Shown: positions 24,850 through 34,766, numbered from the stretch's first letter. The stretch: 64,000 nt of DNA from Lysobacteraceae bacterium (GCA_021299185.1 JAJTHZ010000067.1:103568-167567), one strand, 5' to 3'. The notes: generated by a model from the sequence alone, not told the origin. Made by a program: numbers and translations.

Positions 24850-26511
24850 ATGTCCCAGGCCGATCCGCCCCTGCCCTCCGCGCCCCCATGGTGGCGCGGC
24901 GCCGTGATCTACCAGGTCTACCTGCGCAGCTTCGCCGATGCGGACGGCGACGGGCTGGGCGATCTCGAGGGCCTGCGCGCCCGCCTCGACCACATCGCCG
25001 CGCTCGGCGTCGACGGCCTGTGGCTCGGTCCGTTCTATCCGACACCGGACCGCGACTTCGGCTACGACGTCAGCGACCAACTCGGTGTCGATCGCCGCTT
25101 CGGCACGCTCGATGCGTTCCATCGCCTGTTGCGCGACGCACACGACCGCGGGCTGCGGCTCATCATCGACCAGGTGTGGAGCCATACCGCCGCCGAGCAC
25201 CCGTGGTTCATCGAAAGCCGCGCCTCGCGCGACAACCCGAAGGCCGACTGGTACGTGTGGGCCGATCCACGCCCCGACGGCAGCCCGCCCAACAACTGGC
25301 AGAGCTGGATGGGCGGCAGCGCCTGGCGCTGGGAGCCGCGCCGCGGCCAGTACCACCTGCACAACTTCCTGCCCACCATGCCCGACCTCAACCTGCACCA
25401 TCCGCCGGTGCAGGAGGCGCTGCTCGCGATCGCCGATTTCTGGCTGGCGCGCGGCGTCGATGGATTCCGCCTCGACACCGCGAACCTGTACTTCCACGAC
25501 CGCCAACTGCGCGACAACCCCGCGCTGCCGCCGGAGCGCCGCGGCCGCAGCCCGGTGCTGATGCAGGAGCACCGCTACAACGCGGACCAGCCCGAGACCC
25601 TGCCCTTCCTCGAAGCGTTGCGCCGGCGCCTGGACGCGCACGGCGCGCGGATGGCGGTCGGCGAGATCGGCGGCGCCGACTGGGACGCCCGCATGGCCGA
25701 GTACACGGAAGGCACCGGGCGCCTGCACACGGCGTACTCCTTCGCGTTCCTCGGCGCGCGCCCGAGTCCGGCGGAAATCGCAGCCCGGCTCGACGCCTGG
25801 TCGAACCGCAGCGGCTGGCCGAGCTGGGCCTTCTCCAACCACGACGTGCCGCGGGTCGCCACGCGCTGGTCGGGCGCCGACGCCGACGGGTTCGACTTCG
25901 GCGGCGGCGGCGGCGGCGCCGACACTGCGCGTGGCGCCGTGCCGCCGGAGACCTGGATGGCCCTGTTGCTGGCGCTGCGCGGCACGATCTTCCTCTACCA
26001 GGGCGAAGAACTTGGCCTCGAGGAGGCGCAGGTCCCACCGGAGCGGATGCGCGATCCCTTCGGCCTCGCCCACTGGCCGTTGCTGCGCGGCCGCGACGGG
26101 TGCCGCACGCCGATGCCGTGGCAGGCCGATGCACCGTACGCGGGCTTCAGCGCAGTGGAACCCTGGCTGCCGGTCGCCGACGGCCATCGCGCGCGTGCGG
26201 TCGACCGCCAGGCGGCCGATCCACACTCGATGCTGTCGACCACGCGCCGCCTGCTGCACCTGCGCCGCGCCCACGATGCGCTGCGCCACGGCGAACTCGC
26301 GGTCGCCGCCGCGGACGACGGCCTGCTGCACCTGGTGCGGCGCGCCGGCACATCGGTGGTGCAGGCGGCCTTCAACCTCGGCACGACAGCGCGCCGCATC
26401 GCCATCGACGCGGCCGGCCCGCGCACGCTCTGGTCCGGCGGCGCCCTGCCCTCGTCCACCCACCTCGACCTGCCGCCGGGCGCCGCCTGGTATGGCCTCG
26501 GAGAACCCTGA
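24850..26511 (+). CDS. GH13 alpha-glucosidase
   Basis: A 553-residue glycoside hydrolase of the oligo-1,6-glucosidase/alpha-glucosidase type. No signal peptide is visible, so it is probably cytoplasmic. The (beta/alpha)8 domain opens with AVIYQVYLRSFADADGDGLG. The catalytic triad can be read: nucleophile Asp209 in GVDGFRLDTAN, acid/base Glu272 in AVGEIGG, and Asp332 in FSNHDVPR. A C-terminal beta domain ends at GLGEP. It releases glucose from maltose or isomaltose-type oligosaccharides. Its TGA shares a base with the next ATG. Confidence 0.93.
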   Translation: MSQADPPLPSAPPWWRGAVIYQVYLRSFADADGDGLGDLEGLRARLDHIAALGVDGLWLGPFYPTPDRDFGYDVSDQLGVDRRFGTLDAFHRLLRDAHDRGLRLIIDQVWSHTAAEHPWFIESRASRDNPKADWYVWADPRPDGSPPNNWQSWMGGSAWRWEPRRGQYHLHNFLPTMPDLNLHHPPVQEALLAIADFWLARGVDGFRLDTANLYFHDRQLRDNPALPPERRGRSPVLMQEHRYNADQPETLPFLEALRRRLDAHGARMAVGEIGGADWDARMAEYTEGTGRLHTAYSFAFLGARPSPAEIAARLDAWSNRSGWPSWAFSNHDVPRVATRWSGADADGFDFGGGGGGADTARGAVPPETWMALLLALRGTIFLYQGEELGLEEAQVPPERMRDPFGLAHWPLLRGRDGCRTPMPWQADAPYAGFSAVEPWLPVADGHRARAVDRQAADPHSMLSTTRRLLHLRRAHDALRHGELAVAAADDGLLHLVRRAGTSVVQAAFNLGTTARRIAIDAAGPRTLWSGGALPSSTHLDLPPGAAWYGLGEP

Positions 26512-27317
26512 TGCACTGGCTCGACGAACCCGCATCGACCACCGCCGCCGAGCGCGCGGCCTTCGCACGCGACGGCCACCTCACCCTGCGCGGCCTGCTG
26601 CCGGCGCGCGACCTGGACCGGGTCGGCCGCGAGATCACGCGGCTCACGCTGCAATTGAACACGGAACAGCGCGCGCTGGACGAACGCGATACCTATGGCC
26701 GCGCGTTCCTGCAGGTGATGAACCTGTGGGAGAAGAGCCCGCTCGCGGGACGCTTCGTGATGGGCCAGCGCCTCGCGCGCGTGGCGGCCGAACTGCTCGG
26801 CGTGAGCGGCGTGCGCCTGTACCACGACCAGTCGCTCTACAAGGAACCTGGCGGCGGACTGACGCCCGCGCACGCGGACCAGTTCTACTGGCCGCTGGCC
26901 AGCGACCGCACGGTGACAGCCTGGATCCCGCTGCAGGACGTGCCGATGGCGATGGGGCCGCTGGGCTTCTACAGCGGCAGCCAGCGCGTCGCGGAAGGGC
27001 GCGACCTCGGCATCTCCGACGCCAGCGAGGACGACATCCCGGCGCGAATGGCCGCGCTGGGGCACCCGTACGCGTGCACGCCGTTCGCGCTGGGCGACGT
27101 GAGTTTCCACCTCGGCTGGACTTTCCACCGCGCGGAACCGAACACCTCCGGCCGGCCGCGCTCGGTGATGACGGTGATCTACATGGCCGACGACATGCGC
27201 CTGCTCGATCGGCTCAACCCGGTGCAGGAAAACGACCGCGCCCAGTGGTGTCCTGGCGTCGCCGCAGGTGCGCGGGTCGATTCGCCGAAGAACCCCGTGG
27301 TGTGGTCGGCCGCGTGA
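26511..27317 (+). CDS. Phytanoyl-CoA dioxygenase-family protein
   Basis: A 268-residue Fe(II)/2-oxoglutarate-dependent dioxygenase. The iron triad is readable: His121 and Asp123 in PAHADQFYW and His206 in WTFHRAEPN, with Arg in GRPRSVM as the likely 2-oxoglutarate anchor. It lies in a carbohydrate operon, overlapping the glucosidase stop by one base and the next start by four, so a sugar or sugar-derived natural product is a more likely substrate than a fatty acyl-CoA. That is inference from context. Confidence 0.85.
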   Translation: MHWLDEPASTTAAERAAFARDGHLTLRGLLPARDLDRVGREITRLTLQLNTEQRALDERDTYGRAFLQVMNLWEKSPLAGRFVMGQRLARVAAELLGVSGVRLYHDQSLYKEPGGGLTPAHADQFYWPLASDRTVTAWIPLQDVPMAMGPLGFYSGSQRVAEGRDLGISDASEDDIPARMAALGHPYACTPFALGDVSFHLGWTFHRAEPNTSGRPRSVMTVIYMADDMRLLDRLNPVQENDRAQWCPGVAAGARVDSPKNPVVWSAA

Positions 27318-28171
27318 AGCCGCTCCGCCTGCTGGCGCTGGCCACCGTGCAGGGCCTGCCGCGCGACTCCAGCGGCGCGCGCGCCACGCTGGACGCGCAA
27401 CTGGCGATGCTGCCGGCGCACGGCGTCACCGGCGTGCTGGCCTGGGACCACGCACCCGCGATCCACGCCGCGGGGCTCGCGCTGCACGCGATGGCGCGCC
27501 TCGATGCGCCGGCCGACGCCGACGCGCTGGTCGCCCGCCACGCGGGCGAAGGCGCGGCGAGCACCACCCTGCACGTGGGCACGGCCTTCGACGACGATGA
27601 CCGGCTCGACCGGTACGCCGATGCTGTGCTGTCCGCCGCCGACCGCCATCGCCACCCGGTGCTGGTCGAAACCCATCGCGCGACGGCGACCCAGGATGCC
27701 TGGCGCACGCTGCGCTGGGTCGAACGCTTCCCCACGCTGCGGTTCGCGCTCGATGCCTCGCATTGGGTAGTGGCGGGCGAACTCGACTACGGCGGCGGCT
27801 TCGACGCACGCCTGCCCTTGCTCGACCCCGTCCTGCGCCGCAGCCCGCTCGTGCAGGGACGCATCGCCAGCGGCGGCGCGATCCAGGTCGGCGTCGACGA
27901 TCCCGGGCCGTGGCGTGCGCAGGCCGCGACCTTGTGGGCGCGCGCGTTCGCCCTGCGCAGGGCCGAAGCGCCGCTGGAGCCGATCGCGTTCTGCCCCGAA
28001 CTGCTCCCCCACGTCATCGGCTCCCCGCCGCGATGGATCGGCTATGCGCCGGTGCGCCGCCGCGATACCGAGCCGCTGGGCATCCAGGAGACCACCGATC
28101 GTTTCGCCGAGGCGCTGCACCTGTTCGAACTGGCGGAGCACTGCGCCAGCAACCCGCCCACCTTCGACTGA
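27314..28171 (+). CDS. Sugar isomerase/epimerase-like TIM-barrel protein
   Basis: A 285-residue protein with the repeated beta-alpha pattern of the xylose isomerase-like TIM barrel. It has VLVETHRATATQD near the middle (a Glu/His metal-site type segment), RFALDASHW and the late LEPIAFCPELLP. The GTG at 27314 overlaps the previous stop. The reaction is not recognisable. Its tight link to the dioxygenase suggests that the two act on the same compound. Confidence 0.65.
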   Translation: MKPLRLLALATVQGLPRDSSGARATLDAQLAMLPAHGVTGVLAWDHAPAIHAAGLALHAMARLDAPADADALVARHAGEGAASTTLHVGTAFDDDDRLDRYADAVLSAADRHRHPVLVETHRATATQDAWRTLRWVERFPTLRFALDASHWVVAGELDYGGGFDARLPLLDPVLRRSPLVQGRIASGGAIQVGVDDPGPWRAQAATLWARAFALRRAEAPLEPIAFCPELLPHVIGSPPRWIGYAPVRRRDTEPLGIQETTDRFAEALHLFELAEHCASNPPTFD

Positions 28172-28180
28172 ATCCGCACG

Positions 28181-30358
28181 ATGAAGACCCTCCGGATGCT
28201 GTGCGCGATCCTGCTGGCCCTCGCCCCACCGGTGCTGGCGCAGCGCGCGGGCCACGTCGACGACGTCGATCCGCGGATCGGCACGCGGGGCACCGGGCAT
28301 GTGTTCCCTGGCGCCCTGGTCCCGTTCGGCATGGTGCAGCCAGGCCCCGACAACGCCGACCAGGGCTGGAGCTTCAGCAGCGGCTACCAGTACGACGCGC
28401 CACGCATCCTCGGCTTCTCAAACACCCACATCAGCGGCGCCGGGATCCCCGAACTGGGCGACGTGCTGCTGCTGCCGAACGGCGGACCGCGCTGGACCGC
28501 GGCGACGCGCACTTTCGACAGCGACTACCGCAAGGACACCGAAGTCGCGCAGCCCGGCTACTACGCCGTGCGCCTCGCGGCGCGCGCGGTGCAGGTCGAA
28601 CTCACCGCGACCGAGCGCGTCGCGCTGCATCGCTACACCTTCGACCGCGCCGGCCGGGTGCAGGTGCTGGTCGACCTGCAGCATGGATTGCGCTTCAAGA
28701 CCGCGCCACGCGTGACCCGTTCGCAGCACGACGTCGGCCGCGACGGCCTGCGCGCTACCGTGCATTCGTCGAACTGGGTCGACCGCCAGGCCAGCGTGGC
28801 GTTGCGCTTCGACCATCCGGTCGCCGAGTGGCGCGCGCTGCCCGCACGCGAAGGCGACCGGGCGCCGCGCATCCTGTTCACGTTCGACCTCGGCGACAGC
28901 CGCACGCTGCAGGCGCGCGTCGCACTGTCCACGGTCGACGAGGCGGGTGCCGCGTCCAACCTCGCGAGCGCCGACGCACTCGATTTCGACGCCGCGCGCC
29001 GCGCCGCGCGCGACGCATGGCAGGTCCTGCTGTCGCGGATCGCGATCGACGCGCCGCCCTCGCAGCGCCGGATCTTCTACTCCGCGCTCTACCGCACCCT
29101 GATGCATCCCTCGCAGATCGCCGACGTCGACGGTCGCGTGCGCGGCCCGAAGGGCGAGGTGATCGAGGCGCCGGGCGGCGTGTACTACTCGACGCTGAGC
29201 CTGTGGGACACGTTCCGCGCCTCACATCCGCTGTTCACCCTGGTGGTGCCCGAGCGCGTGCCGGGCTTCGTCAACACCCTGCTCGCGCACGAAGCGCAGA
29301 TGGGTTACCTGCCCTTGTGGACGGCGTGGGGCCGCGAGACCCACACCATGATCGGCAATCCGGCGCTGCCGGTGATCAGCGACGCGATCGCCAAAGGCTT
29401 CGACGGGATCGATGCCGAGGCCGCGCTGGCGGCCATGGTCCGCACCAGCACCGCGGAGCGCCCGCACGCCCCCGCGTGGGCGCAGCGCGGCTGGGCACTG
29501 CTCGACCAGCACGGCTACCTGCCCTTCGACGCGGTGCCCGGCGAATCGGTGAGCAAGACCGCGGAGTACGGCTACGGGGACGCCGCGGTGGCCGAGGTCG
29601 CGCGCCACCTCGGTCGCCTGGCGGATGCGGAACGCTTCCAGCGCCGGGCCGGCGCGTGGAAGGCGCTGTTCGATCCCGAAACGCGCACCCTGCGCGGGCG
29701 CGACCGCAAGGGCGCCTGGCGCACGCCGTTCGATCCCACCGCAGCGACCAGCCCGATGAACAATCCGGGCGACTACACCGAGGCCAACGCGTGGCAGTAC
29801 ACCGCCACGCCCGCGCTGCACGACCCGGCGGGCTTCCGCGACCAGCTCGGCGGTCGCGCCGGACTGGAGGCGTGGCTGGACACGTTCTTCTCGCTGCCGC
29901 TGCCGGACCCGGACAAGCACCTCGGCCAGGAAGCGTTGATCGGCCAGTACGCGCATGGCAACGAGCCCAGCCACCACATCGCCTGGCTGTACGCCTGGAC
30001 CGATGCGCCGCGCAAGGGCGAACGGCACGTCGCCGACATCGCGCGACGCTTCTATCGCGACGCGCCTGACGGCATCGTCGGCAACGACGACGCTGGCCAG
30101 ATGAGCGCCTGGTACGTGCTCGCGACCCTGGGCCTTTACCCGAGCCGCCCCGGCCACGCCGAGTGGACGCTCGGCGCGCCGCTGGTGCCGCGCGCGCGCC
30201 TCGCGGCGGGTCCCGCCGGCCAGACCCTCGACGTGCTCGCGGCGCCGGTCGACGGCCCGCGCATCGACGGCCAGGCCGTGCCACGCACCGGCGTGCCGGA
30301 CGCCCGGCTGCGCCACGCGCGCCAGGTCGTGCTGCCGTACCGGAACCTCGCGCCGTGA
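28181..30358 (+). CDS. GH92 alpha-mannosidase, exported
   Basis: A 725-residue protein with a signal peptide (MKTLRMLCAILLALAPPVLA). The GH92 opening is clear: DPRIGTRGTGHVFPGALVPF, GMVQPGP and NTHISGAG. The catalytic region shows GNEPSHHIAWLYAW with the likely acid Glu, and GNDDAGQMSAWYVLATLGLYP with the base Asp. GH92 enzymes are calcium-dependent alpha-1,2/1,3/1,4-mannosidases that trim N-glycans or yeast mannan. Its presence among alpha-glucan enzymes widens the operon to mannose-containing glycans. Confidence 0.95.
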   Translation: MKTLRMLCAILLALAPPVLAQRAGHVDDVDPRIGTRGTGHVFPGALVPFGMVQPGPDNADQGWSFSSGYQYDAPRILGFSNTHISGAGIPELGDVLLLPNGGPRWTAATRTFDSDYRKDTEVAQPGYYAVRLAARAVQVELTATERVALHRYTFDRAGRVQVLVDLQHGLRFKTAPRVTRSQHDVGRDGLRATVHSSNWVDRQASVALRFDHPVAEWRALPAREGDRAPRILFTFDLGDSRTLQARVALSTVDEAGAASNLASADALDFDAARRAARDAWQVLLSRIAIDAPPSQRRIFYSALYRTLMHPSQIADVDGRVRGPKGEVIEAPGGVYYSTLSLWDTFRASHPLFTLVVPERVPGFVNTLLAHEAQMGYLPLWTAWGRETHTMIGNPALPVISDAIAKGFDGIDAEAALAAMVRTSTAERPHAPAWAQRGWALLDQHGYLPFDAVPGESVSKTAEYGYGDAAVAEVARHLGRLADAERFQRRAGAWKALFDPETRTLRGRDRKGAWRTPFDPTAATSPMNNPGDYTEANAWQYTATPALHDPAGFRDQLGGRAGLEAWLDTFFSLPLPDPDKHLGQEALIGQYAHGNEPSHHIAWLYAWTDAPRKGERHVADIARRFYRDAPDGIVGNDDAGQMSAWYVLATLGLYPSRPGHAEWTLGAPLVPRARLAAGPAGQTLDVLAAPVDGPRIDGQAVPRTGVPDARLRHARQVVLPYRNLAP

Positions 30359-31317
30359 ATCGCGCCGCGACCGCCCGACCTGCCACGGCGCGCCGGTTGC
30401 GCACGACCACGCGTTTCCTGCTCGCCCTGCTCGGTGTACTCGCTCTGGCCTGGGGTGCGGCCGCATGGTTCTTCTCGACGCTCGTCGCGCAGCCCGCGTG
30501 GCGACGGCCTGATCCCGCAGCGCACGCGCAGGCGATCGAGACCCTGCGCCAGTCGGCGGGGGGCACGACCTTCAGCGTGCGCACCACCGATGGCCTCACG
30601 CTGCGCGGCCTGCACCTGCCCGCGAGCGCCGACAACGATCGCTTCGTGGTGATGCTGCACGGGTACGGCGGCAACCTGCGGGAGTACGAGACCCAGCACC
30701 GGTTCTGGCACGCGCTCGGCTTCGATGTGTTCCTTTACGACCAGCGCGGCAGCGGTGCAAGCGACGGCGATTTCCTGTCGGCCGGCCTGCACGAGAGCAC
30801 CGACCTCGGCGCGGTCGTCGCCGAAGCACGGCGCCGCATGCCGGCCGGCGCGCGGGCCGGCGTCTACGGTCGCTCCGGGGGTGCCGCCACGGCGGTGATG
30901 TACGCCGGCCAGGGCGGCAGCGCGGATTTCCTGGTCGTCGATTGCGCGTTCAGTTCGTTTCCGGACCAGTTGCTCGACCGCCTGCAGGCGGAGCACGGCT
31001 ACCTGCCTCGACCCCTGCACGGACCGATGCTCGCCACCACGCTGCAACTGGTGCAGTGGCGTTTCGGCGTCGACCTCGCGCAGGCCGAACCGCGGCGCCA
31101 CGTCGCGGGCATCCGCGCGCCGGTGCTGTTCGTGACCACGGCTGGGGACGACTACATCCGCCCGGCGATGACCACCGCCCTGCACGACGCCGCCACCGCG
31201 CCCAAGCGTTTGCGCATCTTCGCGCACGGTGGCCACGGCGCTGGCCTGCAGGCGCAGCCGGAGGCCTATCGCGAGGAAGTCCTGCGCTTCCTGCACGAAC
31301 TCGCGGCGATCGACTGA
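30355..31317 (+). CDS. Membrane-anchored alpha/beta hydrolase
   Basis: A 320-residue hydrolase. A single hydrophobic segment (residues 20-42) follows a basic N terminus, so it is probably held in the inner membrane facing the periplasm. HGYGGN forms the oxyanion region, and the nucleophile elbow is VYGRSGGAA. GDDYIRPAM carries the likely acid, and HGGHGAG the base. The GTG overlaps the GH92 stop (GTGA). It may deacylate or deacetylate the glycans handled by its neighbours; no direct evidence. Confidence 0.85.
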   Translation: MNRAATARPATARRLRTTTRFLLALLGVLALAWGAAAWFFSTLVAQPAWRRPDPAAHAQAIETLRQSAGGTTFSVRTTDGLTLRGLHLPASADNDRFVVMLHGYGGNLREYETQHRFWHALGFDVFLYDQRGSGASDGDFLSAGLHESTDLGAVVAEARRRMPAGARAGVYGRSGGAATAVMYAGQGGSADFLVVDCAFSSFPDQLLDRLQAEHGYLPRPLHGPMLATTLQLVQWRFGVDLAQAEPRRHVAGIRAPVLFVTTAGDDYIRPAMTTALHDAATAPKRLRIFAHGGHGAGLQAQPEAYREEVLRFLHELAAID

Positions 31318-31415
31318 TGAGAGCCGAGCGCGTGCCCTTCCCGATTCCGCGGTCGCACGACGGGCAGCCCCTGCCGTGCCGCGACCGCCGCACGATGGGC
31401 CGACGCCATGCGTGA
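31317..31415 (+). CDS. Possible 32-residue coupling peptide
   Basis: An ATG at 31317 shares one base with the hydrolase stop and opens a 32-codon frame, MRAERVPFPIPRSHDG onward, that ends eight bases inside the transporter gene (TGA 31413-31415, transporter ATG 31408). It would let ribosomes travel from the hydrolase to the transporter start. There is no homology to judge by, so it may be only a by-product of the 90-base gap. Confidence 0.25.
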   Translation: MRAERVPFPIPRSHDGQPLPCRDRRTMGRRHA

Positions 31416-32904
31416 GTCCCAGCGACGCCTGTCCAACGGCTTCCTCGTGCTGCTGGCGCTGCCGACCGCGGCGATCGGTTTCTGCCTGTCGTCGGCCGTG
31501 GCATCGACCAGCTGGCTGCTGAGCACGCGCTATGACCTGCACCTGGAGAACATCGCGCTGATCTGGTTGATGGGCCCGCTCAGCGGCCTGCTCGTGCAGC
31601 CGCTGGTGGGCTGGCTCAGCGATCGCACGTGGTGGCTCGGCGGTCGGCGCCGGCCCTATCTGGTCGCCGGCGGCGTGACCGGCGCGCTGGCCACGTTCGC
31701 CCTGCTCGAACTCGACACCCTCGCCACCGCCACCGGATTCGGCCTGCTGACGGTGGCCGTGGTCGTGGTGCTGGTGAACGACCTCGCGACCAACGTCACC
31801 TTCAACCCGGCACGCTCGCTGGTGGCCGACGTGACCCCCGACGGCCCGCACCGCGTGCGGGGATATGCGTGGATGCAGGGCGTCTCCGGGGTGCTCGGCA
31901 TCAGCGCCTACCTGGTCTCCATCATGTTCGGCAACGAGGTGCTGTTGCTCACCACGGTCGCCGTGACCTTGCTGTTGACCGTGGTGCCGGCGTTCCTCGT
32001 CTCGGAGCCGCACCCCGCATCGCACGGCGAGGCTGTCGAAGGCGAGGCGGCGCATCGCGGCCGCGCACCGTTCGGCGCGCTGTGGCCGATGGCCGGCTTC
32101 GCGGCCTTCGGCGCGTATGTCGCCTTCGATCGCACGGTGTTCGAGGGCGCCCTCGCCGCGGCGTCCCTGCCGCTGTTCATCGTGGTGCTGGTGCTCGGCG
32201 TCGCCTGGGGTACCGGGCGGGCCTGGCGCGGTCGCCGGCGGCCGTCGGCACCGGATCGAATGGGCACGCTGCTGTTCGCGCACGGCATGGCGTGGCTGGG
32301 CGTGCATGGCCTGTTCGTCATGGGGTTCTTCTACGTGCGCGACGTCGTCGTCGCCGGCGCCGACGGCCCCTTGATGGCCGACGCCTTCTACCGGCTGTGG
32401 AGCGACACCGAGCCGACCGCGGCAGACAGCGCGGGGCGGGTGCTGTCCGTCGGCTTCCTGCTGATGAACGTCGTCGGCGCCCTGCTGCCGGTGCTGGTGC
32501 TCAAACCGCTGTGCGAGCGCTGGGGCAAGGTCGCCGTGCATCGCGCCGCCATGGGCGCGATGGCGCTCGCGTTCGCGTCCGTCGCGCTGGCGCCGCCGAC
32601 GGAAGCCTTCTACTACGTCGGCATGCTGCTGGTCGGCATCGGCTGGTCGTCATTGATCTCGATCGTGTTCGCGATCTTCTCGGAGTCGGTGGACGGCCGG
32701 CACATGGGCGTGAGCATGGGCGTGTTCAATTCCAGCCTGGTGCTGCCGGCGCTGGCGGTCCCCGGCCTGGTCAAGCTCGCCGAAGCGCTGGGCCTGCAGC
32801 ACGACGTGTTCCTGCTGTTCGCCGCCAGTCTCCTGCTGTCCTTCGTGTTCTGGATGTTCGTCGCCGAGCACCCGCCCCACCACCGACCGGAAGCCCCCCG
32901 ATGA
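31408..32904 (+). CDS. SLC45/GPH-type sugar symporter
   Basis: A 498-residue transporter with about twelve membrane segments. The loop-2/3 motif GRRRPYLVAGG and the preceding GWLSDRTWW are typical of the glycoside-pentoside-hexuronide and SLC45-like proton symporters, which in Xanthomonas and Caulobacter take up maltose. It ends in an ATGA overlap with a secreted amylase, which supports an alpha-glucan oligosaccharide as cargo. Confidence 0.9.
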   Translation: MRESQRRLSNGFLVLLALPTAAIGFCLSSAVASTSWLLSTRYDLHLENIALIWLMGPLSGLLVQPLVGWLSDRTWWLGGRRRPYLVAGGVTGALATFALLELDTLATATGFGLLTVAVVVVLVNDLATNVTFNPARSLVADVTPDGPHRVRGYAWMQGVSGVLGISAYLVSIMFGNEVLLLTTVAVTLLLTVVPAFLVSEPHPASHGEAVEGEAAHRGRAPFGALWPMAGFAAFGAYVAFDRTVFEGALAAASLPLFIVVLVLGVAWGTGRAWRGRRRPSAPDRMGTLLFAHGMAWLGVHGLFVMGFFYVRDVVVAGADGPLMADAFYRLWSDTEPTAADSAGRVLSVGFLLMNVVGALLPVLVLKPLCERWGKVAVHRAAMGAMALAFASVALAPPTEAFYYVGMLLVGIGWSSLISIVFAIFSESVDGRHMGVSMGVFNSSLVLPALAVPGLVKLAEALGLQHDVFLLFAASLLLSFVFWMFVAEHPPHHRPEAPR

Positions 32905-34766
32905 GCCTCGCCCTCCGCCTGCCCTGCCTCCTCGTGCTGCTGATCGGCAGCACCACGGCCGCGGCCTCGGAGGCCGCGATCCGCGCCTTCCCGCCTTCGT
33001 GGTGGATCGGCATGAACGATCCCCGGCTGCAGGTGCTGCTGTCCGGGCCGGGGATCGGCTCGGACAGCCTGGCCCTCGACCTGCCGCAGGGCGTCGTCCG
33101 GGTCGGCGATCGCACGCTGGCCAGCCCGAACCATCGCGTGGTCGACCTGCGCATCGACGCGGCGGCGACGCCCGGCGACATCGTGCTGCGCCTGCGGGGA
33201 TCGACCGCCGAACGGGTGGTCGTGGTGCCGCTCGCGGCACGACGCCCCGGCAGCGCCGCGCGCGAGGGCTTCGGACCGCGCGATACCATCCTGAACCTGA
33301 TGCCCGACCGGTTCGCCAACGGCGATCCCGGCAACGACCGCGTGCCCGGGATGCGCGAAGCGGCCGACCGCAAGAACCCGGGTGCACGGCACGGCGGCGA
33401 TCTCGCCGGGATGTCCGCCGCGCTCGACTACATCGCCGGCATGGGCTTCACCATGGTCTGGCCGACGCCGGTGCTGGAGAACGACCAGCCGGCCTTCTCG
33501 TACCACGGCTACGCGATCACCGACCTGTATCGGGTGGACCCGCGCTTCGGCAGCAACGAGGACTACCGCGCCTTCGTCGCCCGGGCCCGCGCCGCCGGTA
33601 TCGGCGTGATCCAGGACATCGTGCCCAACCACATCGGCCACCACCATCCGTGGGCCGCCGACCCGCCGACGCCGGGCTGGATCAGCAACGGCAACCGTTT
33701 CGTCGAGACCCACCACGGCCGCACCGCGGTCACCGACCCGTACGCACCGGCCGTCGACCGTGAGAACTTCCAGCACGGCTGGTTCCACCCGACGATGCCC
33801 GACCTCGACCAGCGCGATCCGGTGCTGGCGCGGTACCTGGAACAGAACGCGATCTGGTGGATCGAATACGCCGACCTCTCCGGCCTGCGCGTGGACACGT
33901 ACGGCTACTCGGACACGGCGTTCCTGCAGGGCTGGGTGCGCGCGATCCTCGCCGAGTACCCGCGCTTCACCATCGTCGGCGAGGAATGGAGCGCGAACCC
34001 CGCCGTCGTCGCCCACTGGCAGGCACCCGGGCGCGACTGGTCGGGCAGCACGCGCGGCACGCCGAGCCTGATGGACTTCCCGCTCAGCGAGGCGATCCGC
34101 AAGGCGCTCACCGAGCCGGAGGGTTTCACCACCGGCATGGGCCGCATCCACGAGATGCTGGGCAACGATCGCCTGTACGCCGATCCGTCGCGCCTGGTCG
34201 TGTTCGAAGGCAACCACGACAAGCCGCGCATCTTCAGCGTGCTGGGCGAGGATCCCGCGGCGCTGCGCATCGCGCTGGGGCTGGTGGCGACGCTGCCGCG
34301 CATCGCGCAGTTCTACTACGGCACCGAGGTGCTGATGACGAGCACGGTCGAGCGCGACGATCTTGCCGCCCGCCGCGACTTCCCGGGTGGCTGGCCGGGC
34401 GATCCGGTATCCGCCTTCACCGGCAAGGGGCTCAGCAAGGCGCAACGCGACCTGCAGGACTGGATGCGCCGCCTGCTGCGCTGGCGCGCCGGATCGCCGG
34501 CGATCGCGGCGGGTCGCTTCCTGCACTACCAGCCGCGCCAGGGCGCCTACGTCTACTTCCGTCGTGCGCCGGAACAGGCGGTGATGGTGGTGGTCAATCG
34601 CGGCGATGCGCCATTCGCGTTCGATCGCGCGCGATTCGCGGAAGGACTGCAAGGCGCGACGCGGGGCACCGACGTGATGACCGGCGCGGCGGTCGATCTG
34701 TCGAACGGCGCGCGTTTCCCGCCGCGCAGTTTCAACCTCGTCGAGCTGGCGCCGGTCGCGGACTGA
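32901..34766 (+). CDS. Secreted GH13 amylase (neopullulanase/cyclomaltodextrinase-like)
   Basis: A 621-residue enzyme with a signal peptide (LRLPCLLVLLIGSTTAAA). An N-terminal beta domain (residues 25-125) precedes the barrel, as in SusA-type neopullulanases. The catalytic residues are Asp332 in GLRVDTYG, Glu361 in IVGEEWS and Asp440 in EGNHDKPR. It would cut starch-like polymers in the periplasm and supply oligosaccharides to the symporter and the cytoplasmic glucosidase. It is the last gene of the operon; the next gene is convergent, 21 bases away. Confidence 0.93.
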   Translation: MSLALRLPCLLVLLIGSTTAAASEAAIRAFPPSWWIGMNDPRLQVLLSGPGIGSDSLALDLPQGVVRVGDRTLASPNHRVVDLRIDAAATPGDIVLRLRGSTAERVVVVPLAARRPGSAAREGFGPRDTILNLMPDRFANGDPGNDRVPGMREAADRKNPGARHGGDLAGMSAALDYIAGMGFTMVWPTPVLENDQPAFSYHGYAITDLYRVDPRFGSNEDYRAFVARARAAGIGVIQDIVPNHIGHHHPWAADPPTPGWISNGNRFVETHHGRTAVTDPYAPAVDRENFQHGWFHPTMPDLDQRDPVLARYLEQNAIWWIEYADLSGLRVDTYGYSDTAFLQGWVRAILAEYPRFTIVGEEWSANPAVVAHWQAPGRDWSGSTRGTPSLMDFPLSEAIRKALTEPEGFTTGMGRIHEMLGNDRLYADPSRLVVFEGNHDKPRIFSVLGEDPAALRIALGLVATLPRIAQFYYGTEVLMTSTVERDDLAARRDFPGGWPGDPVSAFTGKGLSKAQRDLQDWMRRLLRWRAGSPAIAAGRFLHYQPRQGAYVYFRRAPEQAVMVVVNRGDAPFAFDRARFAEGLQGATRGTDVMTGAAVDLSNGARFPPRSFNLVELAPVAD

